In this document: one piece after another, positions 53,409 through 64,000 of the stretch
How positions within the stretch are numbered: the first letter of the stretch is position 1
How the letters are laid out: the number at the start of each line of letters is the position of its first letter
Source of the DNA: Maylandia zebra
Taxonomy: Eukaryota; Chordata; Actinopteri; Cichliformes; Cichlidae
Assembly: GCF_041146795.1 (NCBI RefSeq)
Contig: NC_135167.1
Location: 2,488,454-2,552,453, forward strand
Length of the DNA: 64,000 bases
Direction: 5' to 3'
Translations under genes and position numbers: made by a program
Notes under the pieces: generated by a model
Told to the model about the DNA's origin: nothing
The model's input: only the letters and a program-made list of their open reading frames with translations
The model's database searches: none

Positions 53409-56400
53409 ATGGCAGCGGCGGCGGATTGTCCCGGCACTGATGCGGCTTTCCCGGAGACCCGGGGCAGTTCGGCGACGGCAGGTGGCAGCGGGGTCCCGGG
53501 AGCTGCTGCCGGGGACAAACCCGTGTGTCTCATCGTGCTCGGCATGGCGGGCTCCGGGAAAACCACCTTCGTCCAGGTGAGTCCCGGTCCCTTAGCGGCT
53601 AACGCAGCTAGCCGCATGAGTTAGCTTCTTCAGAGAGAGCGAAAGGTAAATAAACGAGCAGCGACAGGTACCGGTGTGTGAGCAGGTTTACATCAGAGGA
53701 GGAGGGAGAGCTTTTTTAATTATTTAATTCAGCTAAAACTCAGGTACCAACCAGCTTTCTGTGGCACACCGAGGAAGCCCCCAAAACGCGCACAAACCCA
53801 TTAGCATCAAAGAAAATCAGTTTGATTTCAGTCAGGTAGGAGAGGCAGCAGGTTAGTTATCCTACAACAGCCTTTAATAAAATAACTTAGAGAAAGCATA
53901 AAAGCTCAATAGAATATAAGTTAGGTCAGCAAGGTATGGATTACATAGTCTTAGCACGTTTAAGTAGAAAACAATAGAATATAGAGTAGAGTCAAACTTT
54001 ACTAAATTGTATATAACCCAATAAATGTTAAAATAGCTTAATAAAGTCCCTAAATTAAACCAATGACACCCTGTGACTGATGTTTGCTGCTCCTTCAGTC
54101 TGAGCTCAGAGATGAAGATTTTTTTAAGCAGCTGATGTTAACATCTTCAGCTTCCCCCCTCTTCCTCAGAACATTTCCTCCATTTTTGTTCTTTGTTCCT
54201 TTTGTTTCCTGCAGAGGCTGACGGCTCACCTGCATTCCCTCAAAGCTCCTCCATATGTCATCAACCTGGACCCCGCCGTCCACGAGGTCCCTTTCCCTGC
54301 AAACATCGGTAAGGATCCATGTGTTTGCTGGACCCTACTCATTCAAACCAAACTGAACTTAAAACTTGATGTGCGATGCTGGATTTGCAGAAGTGCATTT
54401 AATATTTGCATTACACATCACAGCGAAAGCAAATAAACCTTCACGTGTTTTTGTGACTCAAACGGAGCCGGAAAGACTTTTAGCTCCACGTCATCTTCAG
54501 CGTCTGTTAGTTTTCTCTGTCTGTCCTCCTGCTTTCAGACATCAGGGACACGGTGAACTACAAGGAGGTGATGAAGCAGTACGGCCTCGGACCCAACGGC
54601 GGCATCGTGACGTCACTCAACTTGTTCGCCACCCGTTTTGATCAGGTGACTCACAAATCTCAACATCCCGCGGTACGAATGTTCACACCAGACAAACAGT
54701 TCGGATGCTGACTTTGTGTTTGTTTTCTTCAGGTGATGCAGTTCATCGAGAAGAAGCGACAGAATCACCGGTCAGTATGTAGCTGCTTATTTGCAGCTAA
54801 ATGTTTTAAGGATTGTGAGGGATGCCAGCGGCATCCTGTGTGTGGTTGTGATGCACAACACTCCAAAATATTAAAGGAACACCTTAAAGCACAGCAGATC
54901 TCACTGAGGGTAATAGGTTAGGGGTAATGGAAATTGAAATGATGCGCCTACACAGGGCTAAATTCAAAGGCGCCCCAAAATCAAAGTAAAAAAATCGATG
55001 CAGGCCCGTTTTGTTCAGATTTCGTTGCAGGAGTTCAGAAATGATTCTCGGGAGTTTGAATCCCCCCACGTGTTTGCATGAATGCCTGACGGCGCCGGGG
55101 TGATGTCCTGATGAGAAACGTAACATCGCAGAGGAGTTCTACTGATTTAGGTCGGGCGATGCGGGGCAGTGCATGGATCAGTTCCTTCATCCTCTAGGGA
55201 CGGCCTGCATAGTCTCGAGATAAGAGGCTGCACCAGCATAGGCTCCGACAACGCCCCCCGTCTGTGTCTGATTGGTTGGACATTCGCAGCGGTGACTCAT
55301 TGGAGGCCTCTTTGTAGTTCTGGTCGTGCTCATCCTGTTCCTCCTGTTACTAGGAGTGCTGCCCTCCTAGAGTAACAGCCTGTTTCCTGGAATCTCCTCC
55401 ATGCTCCTGAGACTTTGCTGGGAGACACGGCAAACCTTCAGTAGCACTTATGGATGTGCCATCCTGCAGGAGTCGGACTATCTGTGTAAAGATGTGCAGG
55501 TCGGGCCTGATGCTGACCACAGCCAAATGCAAAAATCCTGAAAAACAGTAAAAGGGGAAAAATGTCCTCCAGTAAAACCAGTCCTGTTCAGGGTTGTCTC
55601 AGTGTTGTTTCACCTGTTGTTCATTTCATTCACAGCGAAGCAGCTGATCCTGATTAAAGTTTCCTTTAATGTTTTTGAGCAGCGTATAAACATCATACTG
55701 AACAACAGCATGAATGAGCAGGTGTCTCTCTGGCTCCAGGTACGTCCTGATTGACACTCCAGGTCAGATCGAAGTCTTCACCTGGTCGGCGTCTGGAACC
55801 ATCATCACTGAAGCTCTGGTGGGTCTGCTCGTCTGCTTTTATGTCTCAGTTATGAATAAAGACGAGTCGTTTAGAGCGTCTGCGTGCATTTGTAGGCGTC
55901 ATCCTTCCCCTGTGTGGTGATCTACGTCATGGACACGTCCCGCAGCGTCAACCCCGTCACCTTCATGTCCAACATGCTGTACGCCTGCAGGTACCGAACA
56001 CCAACCACATCAGATTCATTTTAATGTTTTCTGTGAGACGTGATGACTCTGAGGTCTGATTTACAGCAGCTGCTCCTCCCGTTAGTCTCTCACCTTGGAG
56101 TCGGACTCCAGCTCCACTTTCTAAGACCGCCGCTGGTCACTATAGTTCTGCTAGCAGCAAATGGGCGTGTCCTCCCCCATCTCCAGTCCAAGTCGGTGGA
56201 GCTGGAGTCCAGCTGCAGGCTGCAGAGATACTTCAGAAGCCCTCGATCATCCTGCCGTTTGGGATACACGACAGCAGCTAGACTTTCAAAATAAGAGCCA
56301 GGGGATTGTGGAGGCCTTGTTCTTACCTGAAATGAGTCACTAAATATACCTGAGCATCCCATCAGGACAGTCAGCAGAGTTTTTGTTTAAGTCCTCTGAT

Positions 56401-59400
56401 TCTTTGTGTTTCAGTATCCTCTACAAGACGAAGCTGCCCTTCATCGTGGTCATGAACAAGGTGAGGACGCTCGGCGTGCTGCCGGCTCATTGCTGAACTG
56501 GTTGTTTCTGATGACGGGGTTTCCTCTCGTGGTTTTCTTTTTCAGACCGACATCATTGACCACAGCTTTGCGGTGGAGTGGATGCAGGACTTTGAGGCTT
56601 TCCAGGACGCTTTGAACCAGGAAACCTCGTACGTGAGCAACCTGACGCGCTCCATGAGCCTCGTGCTGGACGAGTTCTACACCAACCTGAGGGTGAGAGG
56701 GACCGCCGAAAAACTGGACCCTTAGCAAATCCTTAAACCCCAAAGTTTTAACTTTGTGTGACGCACACAGGGAGAGGCTATGCTGACGGTTTACCTGCTT
56801 ACAGGGTTTTAAATAGACTGTATGTAAAGGATGGATGTAGCCACACTACCTCACGCACTGATGGGTCAGAGCAAGTTAGAGAAAAGGATAAAGCGATAAA
56901 GTCTCTGCACCTGCAGGTGGTGGGCGTGTCTGCGGTGACAGGAAGTGGATTAGACGAGCTGTTTATGCAGGTGGAGGACGCGGCCAAGGAGTACGAGAGG
57001 TGAGTCAGACACACTGGTGATATGATGCATGATCATTAGCATGAGGAGTTCCCAGTGAGCTGATCTGACTCTATACAGCTGTTTTAAAACATTCAGGCAC
57101 TTTTTGACCAGAGGGGAAAAACACGAGGTTATCTTTGTTTGCTCAAAGCGTCAGAATAAAACCTCAAACCTGACATGATTTAAGTAGTTAAACAACAACA
57201 ACACTGAATGAAACGCGTGTAAAATCTTTGTTTTAATTTTTTTGTGAAGTTCTCCTCCAACAGTAGCAAACTTGATTAGGAAACTGGCGGCTAGCAGCTA
57301 TGTTGGGTCTGTCTAGCACAGGCCCACCGCTGGAACGAGACAATTTAACTACACAGCAAAAGCACTGAACACCAAGTAGGCAAAGTTCTTCGTGTTACTC
57401 ATGCAGAGACCTGCCTGGAGCCAAGTGTCGTTCCACCCACTTGACCACAGACTCTCAGCCAGGTTCCCCATAGCACTCCTTTTATTCACATGAATATACA
57501 TAGGTTCATTAACATATGACGTCTACATACACACAGAGTACTGTGTGTGTGCAAGTGCAAGATGTGACCCTGTGAAGACTCCCTAAAGCTGGTGCCAGGA
57601 GTCTAGCGGTCCATCTAAACAAAAGGCACTTAGCCTAAAACTGACATAGCCACGTTTATCCTACCATAAAACAATAAGAGCAGGTACGACCTCTCCCACG
57701 CTCCCAGGATGTGAATGCCAGAACACTCTGGAATGCACACCAAGCCTTTGCAGACTATTAAGGATCAAACCTCTACCAACATGACATTGATTATACAACT
57801 CTAAGCATATATGAGTAGATATTTCTAAGCATAAATGACAATCAGCAGTACAAATCTAACAAGCTACACCTGTATCGCGAGGCCACACCCGTCATATTGA
57901 AAACTTTAATAATAATAATGGATTGCATTTATATAGCTCTTTACAATTCCACTCACATTCACACACTGGTGGAGGCAGCTACAGTTGCAGCCACAGCTGC
58001 CCTGGGGCAGACTGACAGAAGCCAGGCTGCCATATCGCACCATCGGCCCCTCTGGCCAACACCAGTAGGCGGCAGGTGAAGTGTCTTGCCCAAGGACACA
58101 ACGACCAGGACCGAGAGCCCGGGGATCGAACCGGCGACCTTCCGGTTCCCAACCCCCTGAGCCACAGTCGCCCTTAACCTTTAATACAGTTTTAATAGGC
58201 GAGTTATAAAAACATTTGGTCCTCATAAAGCTGAGAGGTTTTTAATTTGTATTTTATTTTTTACCTGAAGTGTTTTTTTTGAAGTCCTATAAGTTATGAG
58301 TCTATTAAAGATGAAGAATAGTAAAGAGATTAAATGTCCTTTGTGTCTGCAATATGAGGACGCTGCGTGTGGTGTCAGCCACTAGAGGGCGCCAAATACC
58401 CATAAATAATCCCAGAAAGTTGATTGTGGGAAACGTAGTTTTTACAAGGCCTTTCAAAGGTTTGCTGCAGTTTTGTAAAGTCATGTGTGACTTTAAAGCC
58501 TCCCAGAAACTGTACAGAAAGCCATAAACTTAAATCACACTTTTGTATGAATTAGTTTATTTTGATGTTTTTTTTGCATGTTGTGCACAAAAATATTTTG
58601 TTTTTCCTGCACTTTAGGAAAATTAGTGTCAAAAATTAAACTATGAAGACACTCAGAATAGATTCTCTGTAGTTGGAAAGTATGTTGCGCAACTTTTTGC
58701 ATTTAAAGTTTTGAGGGATAAACCTAGAAATATTTTGTGGGCGACCGTGGTTCAGGGGGTTGGGAAGCTCATCTTGTAACCAGTTCGATCCCCAGCTCTG
58801 TCCTGGTCGTTGTGTCCTTGGGCAAGACACTTCTGCACTGCAGCAGGTAAAAATATAAAGATAAGCTGTAGCGGACTTGGTTCTGTGGTGGGCTTTAAAG
58901 GGTTAATCAGTGATTTCCTGACCTGGATGACTGAGCGTGCATCACGAAACCATAAATAATGACTTTGAATTAATGACCACAGGACTCTGTTTGCTGCAGT
59001 ATCCATATAACCACATAAGCAGTATACAGTCTGTAAAACATGGTGTGGTGGTTAGCAACAGTAACAGTTATTTTATTTAACTCAAAAATAAAAACTAGAC
59101 TTTTGAGTCGTGGAGCTCGACGCTGAGCGTTGGGTTCTTTTTTTCTTTTTCTTTTTTTTCTTTTTTTTTTCATGGAGGAAACAAATTGTTGTGACGAACT
59201 GAAGTCTTCCTCCTGCTTCCTCAGGGACTACCGACCCGAGTACGAACGACTCCGCAAAGAGCTGGTGAGTGCTCCGTTTTGTTTCTCCCTGTTGCTCCGC
59301 CCTCACGTCGTCCTGTCTGAACCGACTTCCTGTCCTGCAGACCGACGCTCAGAGCAAGAAGCAGCAGGAGCAGCTCGAGCGGCTCCGGAAGGACCTGGGA

Positions 59401-59876
59401 GCCGTCGACATGAGGAACACGCCATCCACAGGTAGAGCCGGCGCCATGAAGCTAAACTGTTATTATGCTACGTTTTTGTAGTTCTAACTGACCGATTGAC
59501 TTCCTGCCAGCAGATGAAGCCGACATCGCCGGGCCCAGTGACCTCATTATGACACGCGGTAATCCTGACGAGGAGGCGGTGGACAGCGACACAGACGACA
59601 TCGACCACACCGGTGAGGAAAGAGTTGGCGTGGATTAAGCTTCCTGATTTTCTTAGAAGCCTGAAATTATTTCATAAACATTCGGACGTATGATGTTTGA
59701 TTTTTCAGTGACGGAGGAGAGCAAGGAGACCGAAGCCTTCGGAAACTTCCTGAAGGAGAGGATGGAAGTGGTTCAGGTCCGAAACAGGAAGTGTATGATG
59801 CCCGAGGATCCCTGACCTCAGAGGTTTCCCTCTGCAGGACACAGACTATTACCTGGAGCAGATCTTCCACTGCTGA
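53409..59876 (+). CDS. gpn1: GPN-loop GTPase 1, complete, 14 exons
   Basis: GTPase needed for assembly and nuclear import of RNA polymerase II, acting with GPN3. Exons: 53409-53576, 54215-54308, 54539-54645, 54733-54770, 55740-55818, 55896-55990, 56415-56460, 56546-56692, 56917-56999, 59225-59264, 59341-59431, 59511-59612, 59709-59776, 59838-59876. All introns are GT-AG and all phases agree, giving 398 aa. Motifs: P-loop GMAGSGKTT (exon 1), the family-defining GPN in [11 protein letters not shown] (exon 3), switch DTPGQIEVF (exon 5), NKTD formed across exons 7-8, and VSAVTGSG (exon 9). The C-terminus is charged ([11 protein letters not shown]) and ends EQIFHC. The N-terminal Ala/Gly-rich 36 residues precede the GTPase core. 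It is compact apart from the repeat-filled introns 4 and 9. Confidence 0.97.
54860..55545. repeat. Unclassified interspersed repeat in gpn1 intron 4
   Basis: Text such as AAAGGAACACCTTAAAGCAC, GGGACGGCCTGCATAG and TGGATGTGCCATCCTGC resembles a widely dispersed fish repeat. It fills most of intron 4. No coding content. Confidence 0.45.
57301..57861 (-). mobile_element. Solo LTR in gpn1 intron 9
   Basis: 561 bp with TGTTGGGTCT and ATCTAACA ends. The direct repeat AGCTA lies at 57296-57300 and 57862-57866. On the minus strand it has an AATAAA (GTGAATAAAAGGAG) and retroviral-LTR-like layout. No internal element remains, consistent with LTR-LTR recombination. Confidence 0.85.
57906..58173 (-). 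mobile_element. tRNA-derived SINE in gpn1 intron 9
   Basis: On the minus strand it starts GGCGACTGTGGCTCAGGGGG (A box), then GGTCGCCGGTTCGATCCC (B box), GTGTCCTTGGGCAAGACAC, and a tail TATATAAATGCAATCC followed by ATT repeats. Near-identical flanks AACTTTAATA and AACCTTTAATA suggest the target duplication. Confidence 0.9.
58739..58850 (+). mobile_element. Partial tRNA-derived SINE in gpn1 intron 9
   Basis: GGGCGACCGTGGTTCAGGGG, CCAGTTCGATCCCCAGCTC and GTGTCCTTGGGCAAGACAC match the head of the neighbouring SINE in the opposite orientation. The 3' half is missing. Confidence 0.85.
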
Positions 59877-60051
59877 CGCACCTCGTCACAGGTTCAGACA
59901 CGACGAAGCGAGGGCTGAACTTCCTGTATGATCAGGTGACCTGATTGGCTGCTCCTTCCCAAAATGAGAGAGAGAACTATATTTTTATATCTTCTGTTCC
60001 ATTACTATTGGCTTTGTTTGTGAAAGTACTGAAAGGATTTATGGCATGTAA

Positions 60052-60057
60052 AATAAA
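60052..60057 (+). terminator. gpn1 polyadenylation signal
   Basis: AATAAA 176 bp after the gpn1 stop codon, the first such hexamer downstream. Confidence 0.7.
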
Positions 60058-60207
60058 ATGAGCTCTGATATCAGAACTGGGTTTAAGCCTTCGACTCGAC
60101 CTCGTGATTCCAGAAGCTCCGTCTTTGTTCAGACGTCAGGAAACAAACTCCACGCTTACGGAACAATAACAGGTCACTGAGTGCTGATTGATCGATAGTG
60201 ATGTAAA

Positions 60208-62033
60208 TAGGGCTGCCACGATTAGTCGACTATTAAAATCGTCGACGACTGATTTAATAGTCGACGTGTCGTTTGAAGCTTTGTAAGATCACAAAAGACG
60301 CAGGAATAAGTAGCAGGATTTAAGAGTGTAATAACGGACTGAAACAGAAGATGGCAGCACTGCATGTACAAGGACGCCAGCTGCCGTTAAACCCCGAAGA
60401 AGAAGAAGCTGTGTCCCAGAATTCATAGCGCGGCCCAGCTCAGTTTCCAACAATGGCGGCAGCTGGTTAGTTTTAATATTATTCTTATTATTCTTTCTGG
60501 GTCACAAAATAAACGTTTAACATATTTTCAGGCGAGAATGTAGCTGCGTAAACCTCAAATATCTGCTCAGTTTATCAAGACTAGGGATGGGTACCGGTGT
60601 CCGGTGCCATGATGGCACCGGTTCTGACATAAACGGTAGTAACCAGACCGAAAAGCAGCGCACATTTCGGTGCTTTATTTCGGTGCTTTTTTTTCCTGAG
60701 CTGTGATACACTTTAGATTCTAGCCAATCATTTTACGTTTCCGAGGATAGTAGGCGGGGCCAGATTAAAAATGTTCAAGGCGAAGCGGTCAAAAGTCTGG
60801 CTGTACTTCATAGCAAAAGATGCAAACTCAGCAGCAACAAGAGCTTTAAGCTGATACTGTGATACTGTCAAAGGAGGTAACACCTCAAATCCGATGAAAC
60901 ACCTGGTGACGCATAGCGTTTTTTTTAAAAGCCCAGAAATGCGCCGTATTTGATAGCTTGCTGCGAGACCTCACACCGAGCACATCTACTGCGGGTGGGT
61001 TGCCTGTTATGCAACATCCCCCAAAAACACGAAGAGGAGAGTCCTGGCCCCTAGCCCTGCCAGTGTAGCAGAAATGATGACGGATGATGGTGGCAGCAGC
61101 CGTTCTTCTCTGCGTGAGTAGCTAATTTACGTTGAGTAGGCTAACCACGTTATTACATTAATGCATGTAAGGTGAACTAGCAAACATCATCATAGCTACA
61201 TGCGGCTGTCCTCTTGTTTGATGGCAGATACTCCCTTCACCCTGGCTAAAAAGGCTAAAATGACCAAAGAAAAAGTGGAAAACAGTTAAACATGAGAGGT
61301 TTAGGACAAAGTTTGTGTTTTTTCCATTGTTTAAGCACTGCTTCCAGCCAAGAGTGATACCATATATGCCCCATAGCTGCAGAAAAGGCTAACATTGTTA
61401 TCTTTTTACAAAAAAACAGCTGAGCATGAGAGGTTTTTGGACCAATTTTGTGTTCTCCATTCTTTAAGCACCGGTTTGAGCACCGTTTGAGCACCGGCAC
61501 CGTTTCAAAAGTACCGATTTGGCACCGGTATCGGATAAAACCTAAACGATACCCATCCCTAATCAAGACACCACATATTTTCAAAAGCGCTCCGACGTTT
61601 TCGGAGACGTCTGTTACCCACTAGCTCGATAGCTAGCCGGGGGCTAGGCTCACTAGAGCCGTGAGAACACCGGACTCCCGGCAGATCGTTTTCAAACCCA
61701 CCGCCGTCTTTCGCTACTCAGGTTAAACATGATATATGAGTCACTTAGATAACTTCAAAATGTTATTGTTTGGCTTTTTTAAGTATTTTATTTGTTCCTG
61801 AGTAAATCGGTTTACTCAACTCCACCGAAACAATCTGCAAATTTCATTAAAATTTAATAAACTATCATCTTGTCTTTATTTTTAGTTAGCACAGACCTGA
61901 AACACTTAAAGCTGTAAGCTAATGATAGTTATATAAGAGCAGATGCTGCTGGTGCAATAAGCTGTACGTTTTACGTTCAATGGATGATGATCTGATTAGT
62001 CGACTATCAAAATAATCGTGTGTGGCAGCCCTA
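60208..62033. mobile_element. hAT element with TAGGGCTGCCACG ends, hosting a second hAT
   Basis: Ends TAGGGCTGCCACGATTAGTCG and GTGTGGCAGCCCTA; GATGTAAA is duplicated exactly at 60200-60207 and 62034-62041. Internal AGTCGAC motifs repeat near both ends. No transposase frame remains. The 980-bp element at 60582-61561 is inserted within it. Confidence 0.92.
60582..61561. mobile_element. Inner hAT element with TAGGGATGGGTACCG ends
   Basis: Ends TAGGGATGGGTACCGG and CGATACCCATCCCTA; ATCAAGAC is duplicated exactly at 60574-60581 and 61562-61569. The interior is non-coding and includes two related segments (ATGAGAGGTTT...TTTGTGTT) at about 61293 and 61427. Confidence 0.92.
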
Positions 62034-62379
62034 GATGTAAACCAGCCGAAGTTTGCCGTGTCTCTCTCAGGCACTTTCTACACTGGAGTCCGTGAGCTCC
62101 TAAACAACGACGCTATAAAGCGTCCAGGTTCTTTGAAATGTTCTCAGAGAACATAGACGATGTTCTTGTGATGGTCACAAATGTCCAGAGAAATAACGGA
62201 GAACTGCACTTCCTGAGACGGGCACCATCAAGGGACGACGTCCTGTCCTAAACCGACCAGTCGGCACGCATTAGCAGGATGCTAGTGTTTAGTGGGCAAA
62301 ATGAGCTCTGTGAGAAACTAAAGGACAGACGAGTCAAACTAAGTCCGATGTCGGCTGTTTGTCCTAAATAAATGATGGG

Positions 62380-62850
62380 ATGACATGTGGCTGCAGGATG
62401 CTGTGGTTCAGTGTGCCCCATCACACCTCCTGCCCCATGCTTCGTGGTGGGAACCATGCATGTAGAGACCGTCGTTCACCTTTTCTGTGTGGCACAAAGA
62501 CACAGTGGGTGAACCAAAGGTCTCAAATTTGGACTCATCAGACCAAAGCACAGATGTGCACTGGTCTCATGTCCACTCCTTGCTCCTGCTTGCTGCTTTT
62601 CCTTTGTCCTGACCATAAAGACCTAATTCACAGTCTCCTCTGAACAGCTGATGTAGAGATGTGTCTGATCTGAGCTGCTGTTACCTTGCCATTTCTGAGG
62701 CTGGTGACTCGGATGAATTTATCCTCAGCAGCAGAGGTGACTCTTGGTCTTCCTTTCCTCATGGGAGCCAGTGTCCTCGTAGAGCTTGATGATTTTTGGG
62801 ACTGCACTTGGGGACACATTCAGAGGTTTTCAGGACTGACTGGCCTTCAG
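62380..62850 (-). pseudogene. Decayed Tc1-like transposase
   Basis: On the minus strand: MRKGRPRVTSAAEDKFIRVT and RNGKVTAAQIRHISTSAVQR from the DNA-binding half, then in another frame VLWSDESKFE from the catalytic half, and text around HGSHHEAWG. Deletions and frameshifts are evident. It is a different Tc1 subfamily from the copy at 34.3 kb. Confidence 0.85.
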
Positions 62851-62854
62851 TTCT

Positions 62855-64000
62855 TAAAGTGATGATTCCGATGAGCTCTGCGTCAGCTGATGGAGAATCC
62901 AAACTGTGCTGATTCAAACAGCATTGAAGACTTCGCCACGATGACCCGTGGTACCGCTCCAGCGTGAAACCCCATCATTTCCTCCATCAGCGGGTCAGGA
63001 TTCTGCTTCACGTTTCGTTGTGATTTTGTGAAAGTGTCTCAGGGCAAGCAGGCTCATAGAGTCGCCTGCAACGCAAAAACAAACGTTAGTGTCAAAGGTC
63101 AAAAGGGCCTTAATCTGACAGCGCGGTTGTGGTTATCGATGACGTCATTCCACAGCAGGACATTTCAACGCTCACCGTTTTGCTTTGCGTCTGGTAAACA
63201 GCTGGTAACCACCAGATGTGGATTCTTTTCTGCTGTTTACTGTTCAGAAAGACTTAGATTCTGTTTAATTTATTAAGAGGTGCTGAAAAGTGTGCAAAGG
63301 TTTTTCCTCTGGAGGAGACGGCATGTTCCCAACAAACTGTGCTTGTAAAATAAAGGATGTGAAAGGATGAATGGAGGAAAGAAAACCTCCCACTTGACAG
63401 CAGTTCTCTGGTGTTTCTGGAGGTACTGGATTGTGTGTTGTGTATGTGCTTGTCTTCATTCATGTCTGAGCTCTGTGAATGGATTCAGGTCGTCCGCCCG
63501 CCGACCATCTGCCACCAAGCTGCCAACACGCCGCTCGCTTCTGTCGCCTACGCGCTCGTTGAAATCCGGCAGCGTGGTCGGACTGAAGAGCGTCTGACTC
63601 ATCTCTCCACTCACTTCAGCTTTCAAAAGGACAAAGCACGAAGCCGCAGAGAAGACGGCACGCCTGCACGAAACACTGACAGCTTCAAACAAGTTTAGCT
63701 TGTTTTCTTTCAGCTCGGCGACGCCGTTCACTCCAACACACAGATATGAGGCGCTCGTGTCCAGAGTGGGGGCCTGAATCTGTCAGGTTTTCATGTAAAC
63801 CTGGAAAGTTAAGTTAGTTACTCATTTAAAACTTTGTCTAACGTGGATAATCAGCTGACGGCAGGTGTTCAGAACTGCGAGTGTTCAGAAGTATGTGGAC
63901 TGATAATGAGACTGAAGGGGACTCGCTGTGAGGTCACCAAGAGCTAAAATTCATTTTAAAACTTTAAAAATCACAAACCCTGCTGCAACCAGTTTCATCT
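62855..64000. other. Right-edge intergenic DNA, no supported gene
   Basis: A GC-rich patch at 63488-63600 is open in two plus-strand frames after a weak acceptor-like CAG at 63485-63487. I cannot match it to a protein and do not call an exon. Confidence 0.35.

Noticed and set aside
63411-63698. GC-rich ORF pair near the right edge, considered as a terminal exon
   Set aside because: The acceptor is weak, the protein is unrecognised and both frames look equally open.

Overview
The window is vertebrate nuclear DNA, almost certainly from a teleost and probably a spiny-rayed fish. It holds intron-containing host genes separated by dense interspersed repeats of the kinds usual in fish: hAT, Tc1/mariner, L2-like LINEs, tRNA-derived SINEs, BEL/Pao, Gmr1-type Ty3/gypsy and retroviral fragments. 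No prokaryotic gene organisation, CRISPR array or operon is visible.

Host genes. (1) Positions 1-4.1 kb, minus strand: the first three coding exons of an NAD(P)H:quinone oxidoreductase (nqo1-type); the gene runs off the left edge. (2) 40.4-42.1 kb, plus strand: a two-exon IL-17 family cytokine with a TATA-like box and a kappaB-type site just upstream. (3) 53.4-59.9 kb, plus strand: a complete 14-exon gpn1 (GPN-loop GTPase 1) whose exon phases all fit. (4) 48.8-50.1 kb, plus strand: an intact single-exon retroviral Gag-like ORF (421 aa from the best ATG) with no recognisable pol or LTR beside it and splice-like signals at both edges. It is a candidate captured capsid gene.

Mobile DNA fills much of 7-39 kb. 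The centrepiece is a nest: a Gmr1-like Ty3/gypsy element (minus strand; integrase ahead of reverse transcriptase) was split inside its ORF by a 7.5-kb BEL/Pao element (plus strand). The BEL element has LTRs that look identical by eye and a 5-bp target duplication. A second nest at 26.4-32.5 kb is an L2-like LINE interrupted by a young 4.2-kb LTR element that carries one 874-aa ORF and no pol, and also by a SINE and one unclassified insert. DNA transposons with clear 8-bp duplications lie in nqo1 intron 1 (with a THAP-domain remnant), at 45.7 kb, and as a hAT-inside-hAT pair at 60.2-62.0 kb. A solo LTR and two SINEs lie in gpn1 intron 9.

The host genes do not form a functional pathway: quinone detoxification, cytokine signalling and RNA polymerase II assembly are unrelated neighbours. 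The remaining intergenic tracts are AT-rich, with short ORFs I consider non-coding. All family calls come from reading motifs by eye; no database search or alignment was run.
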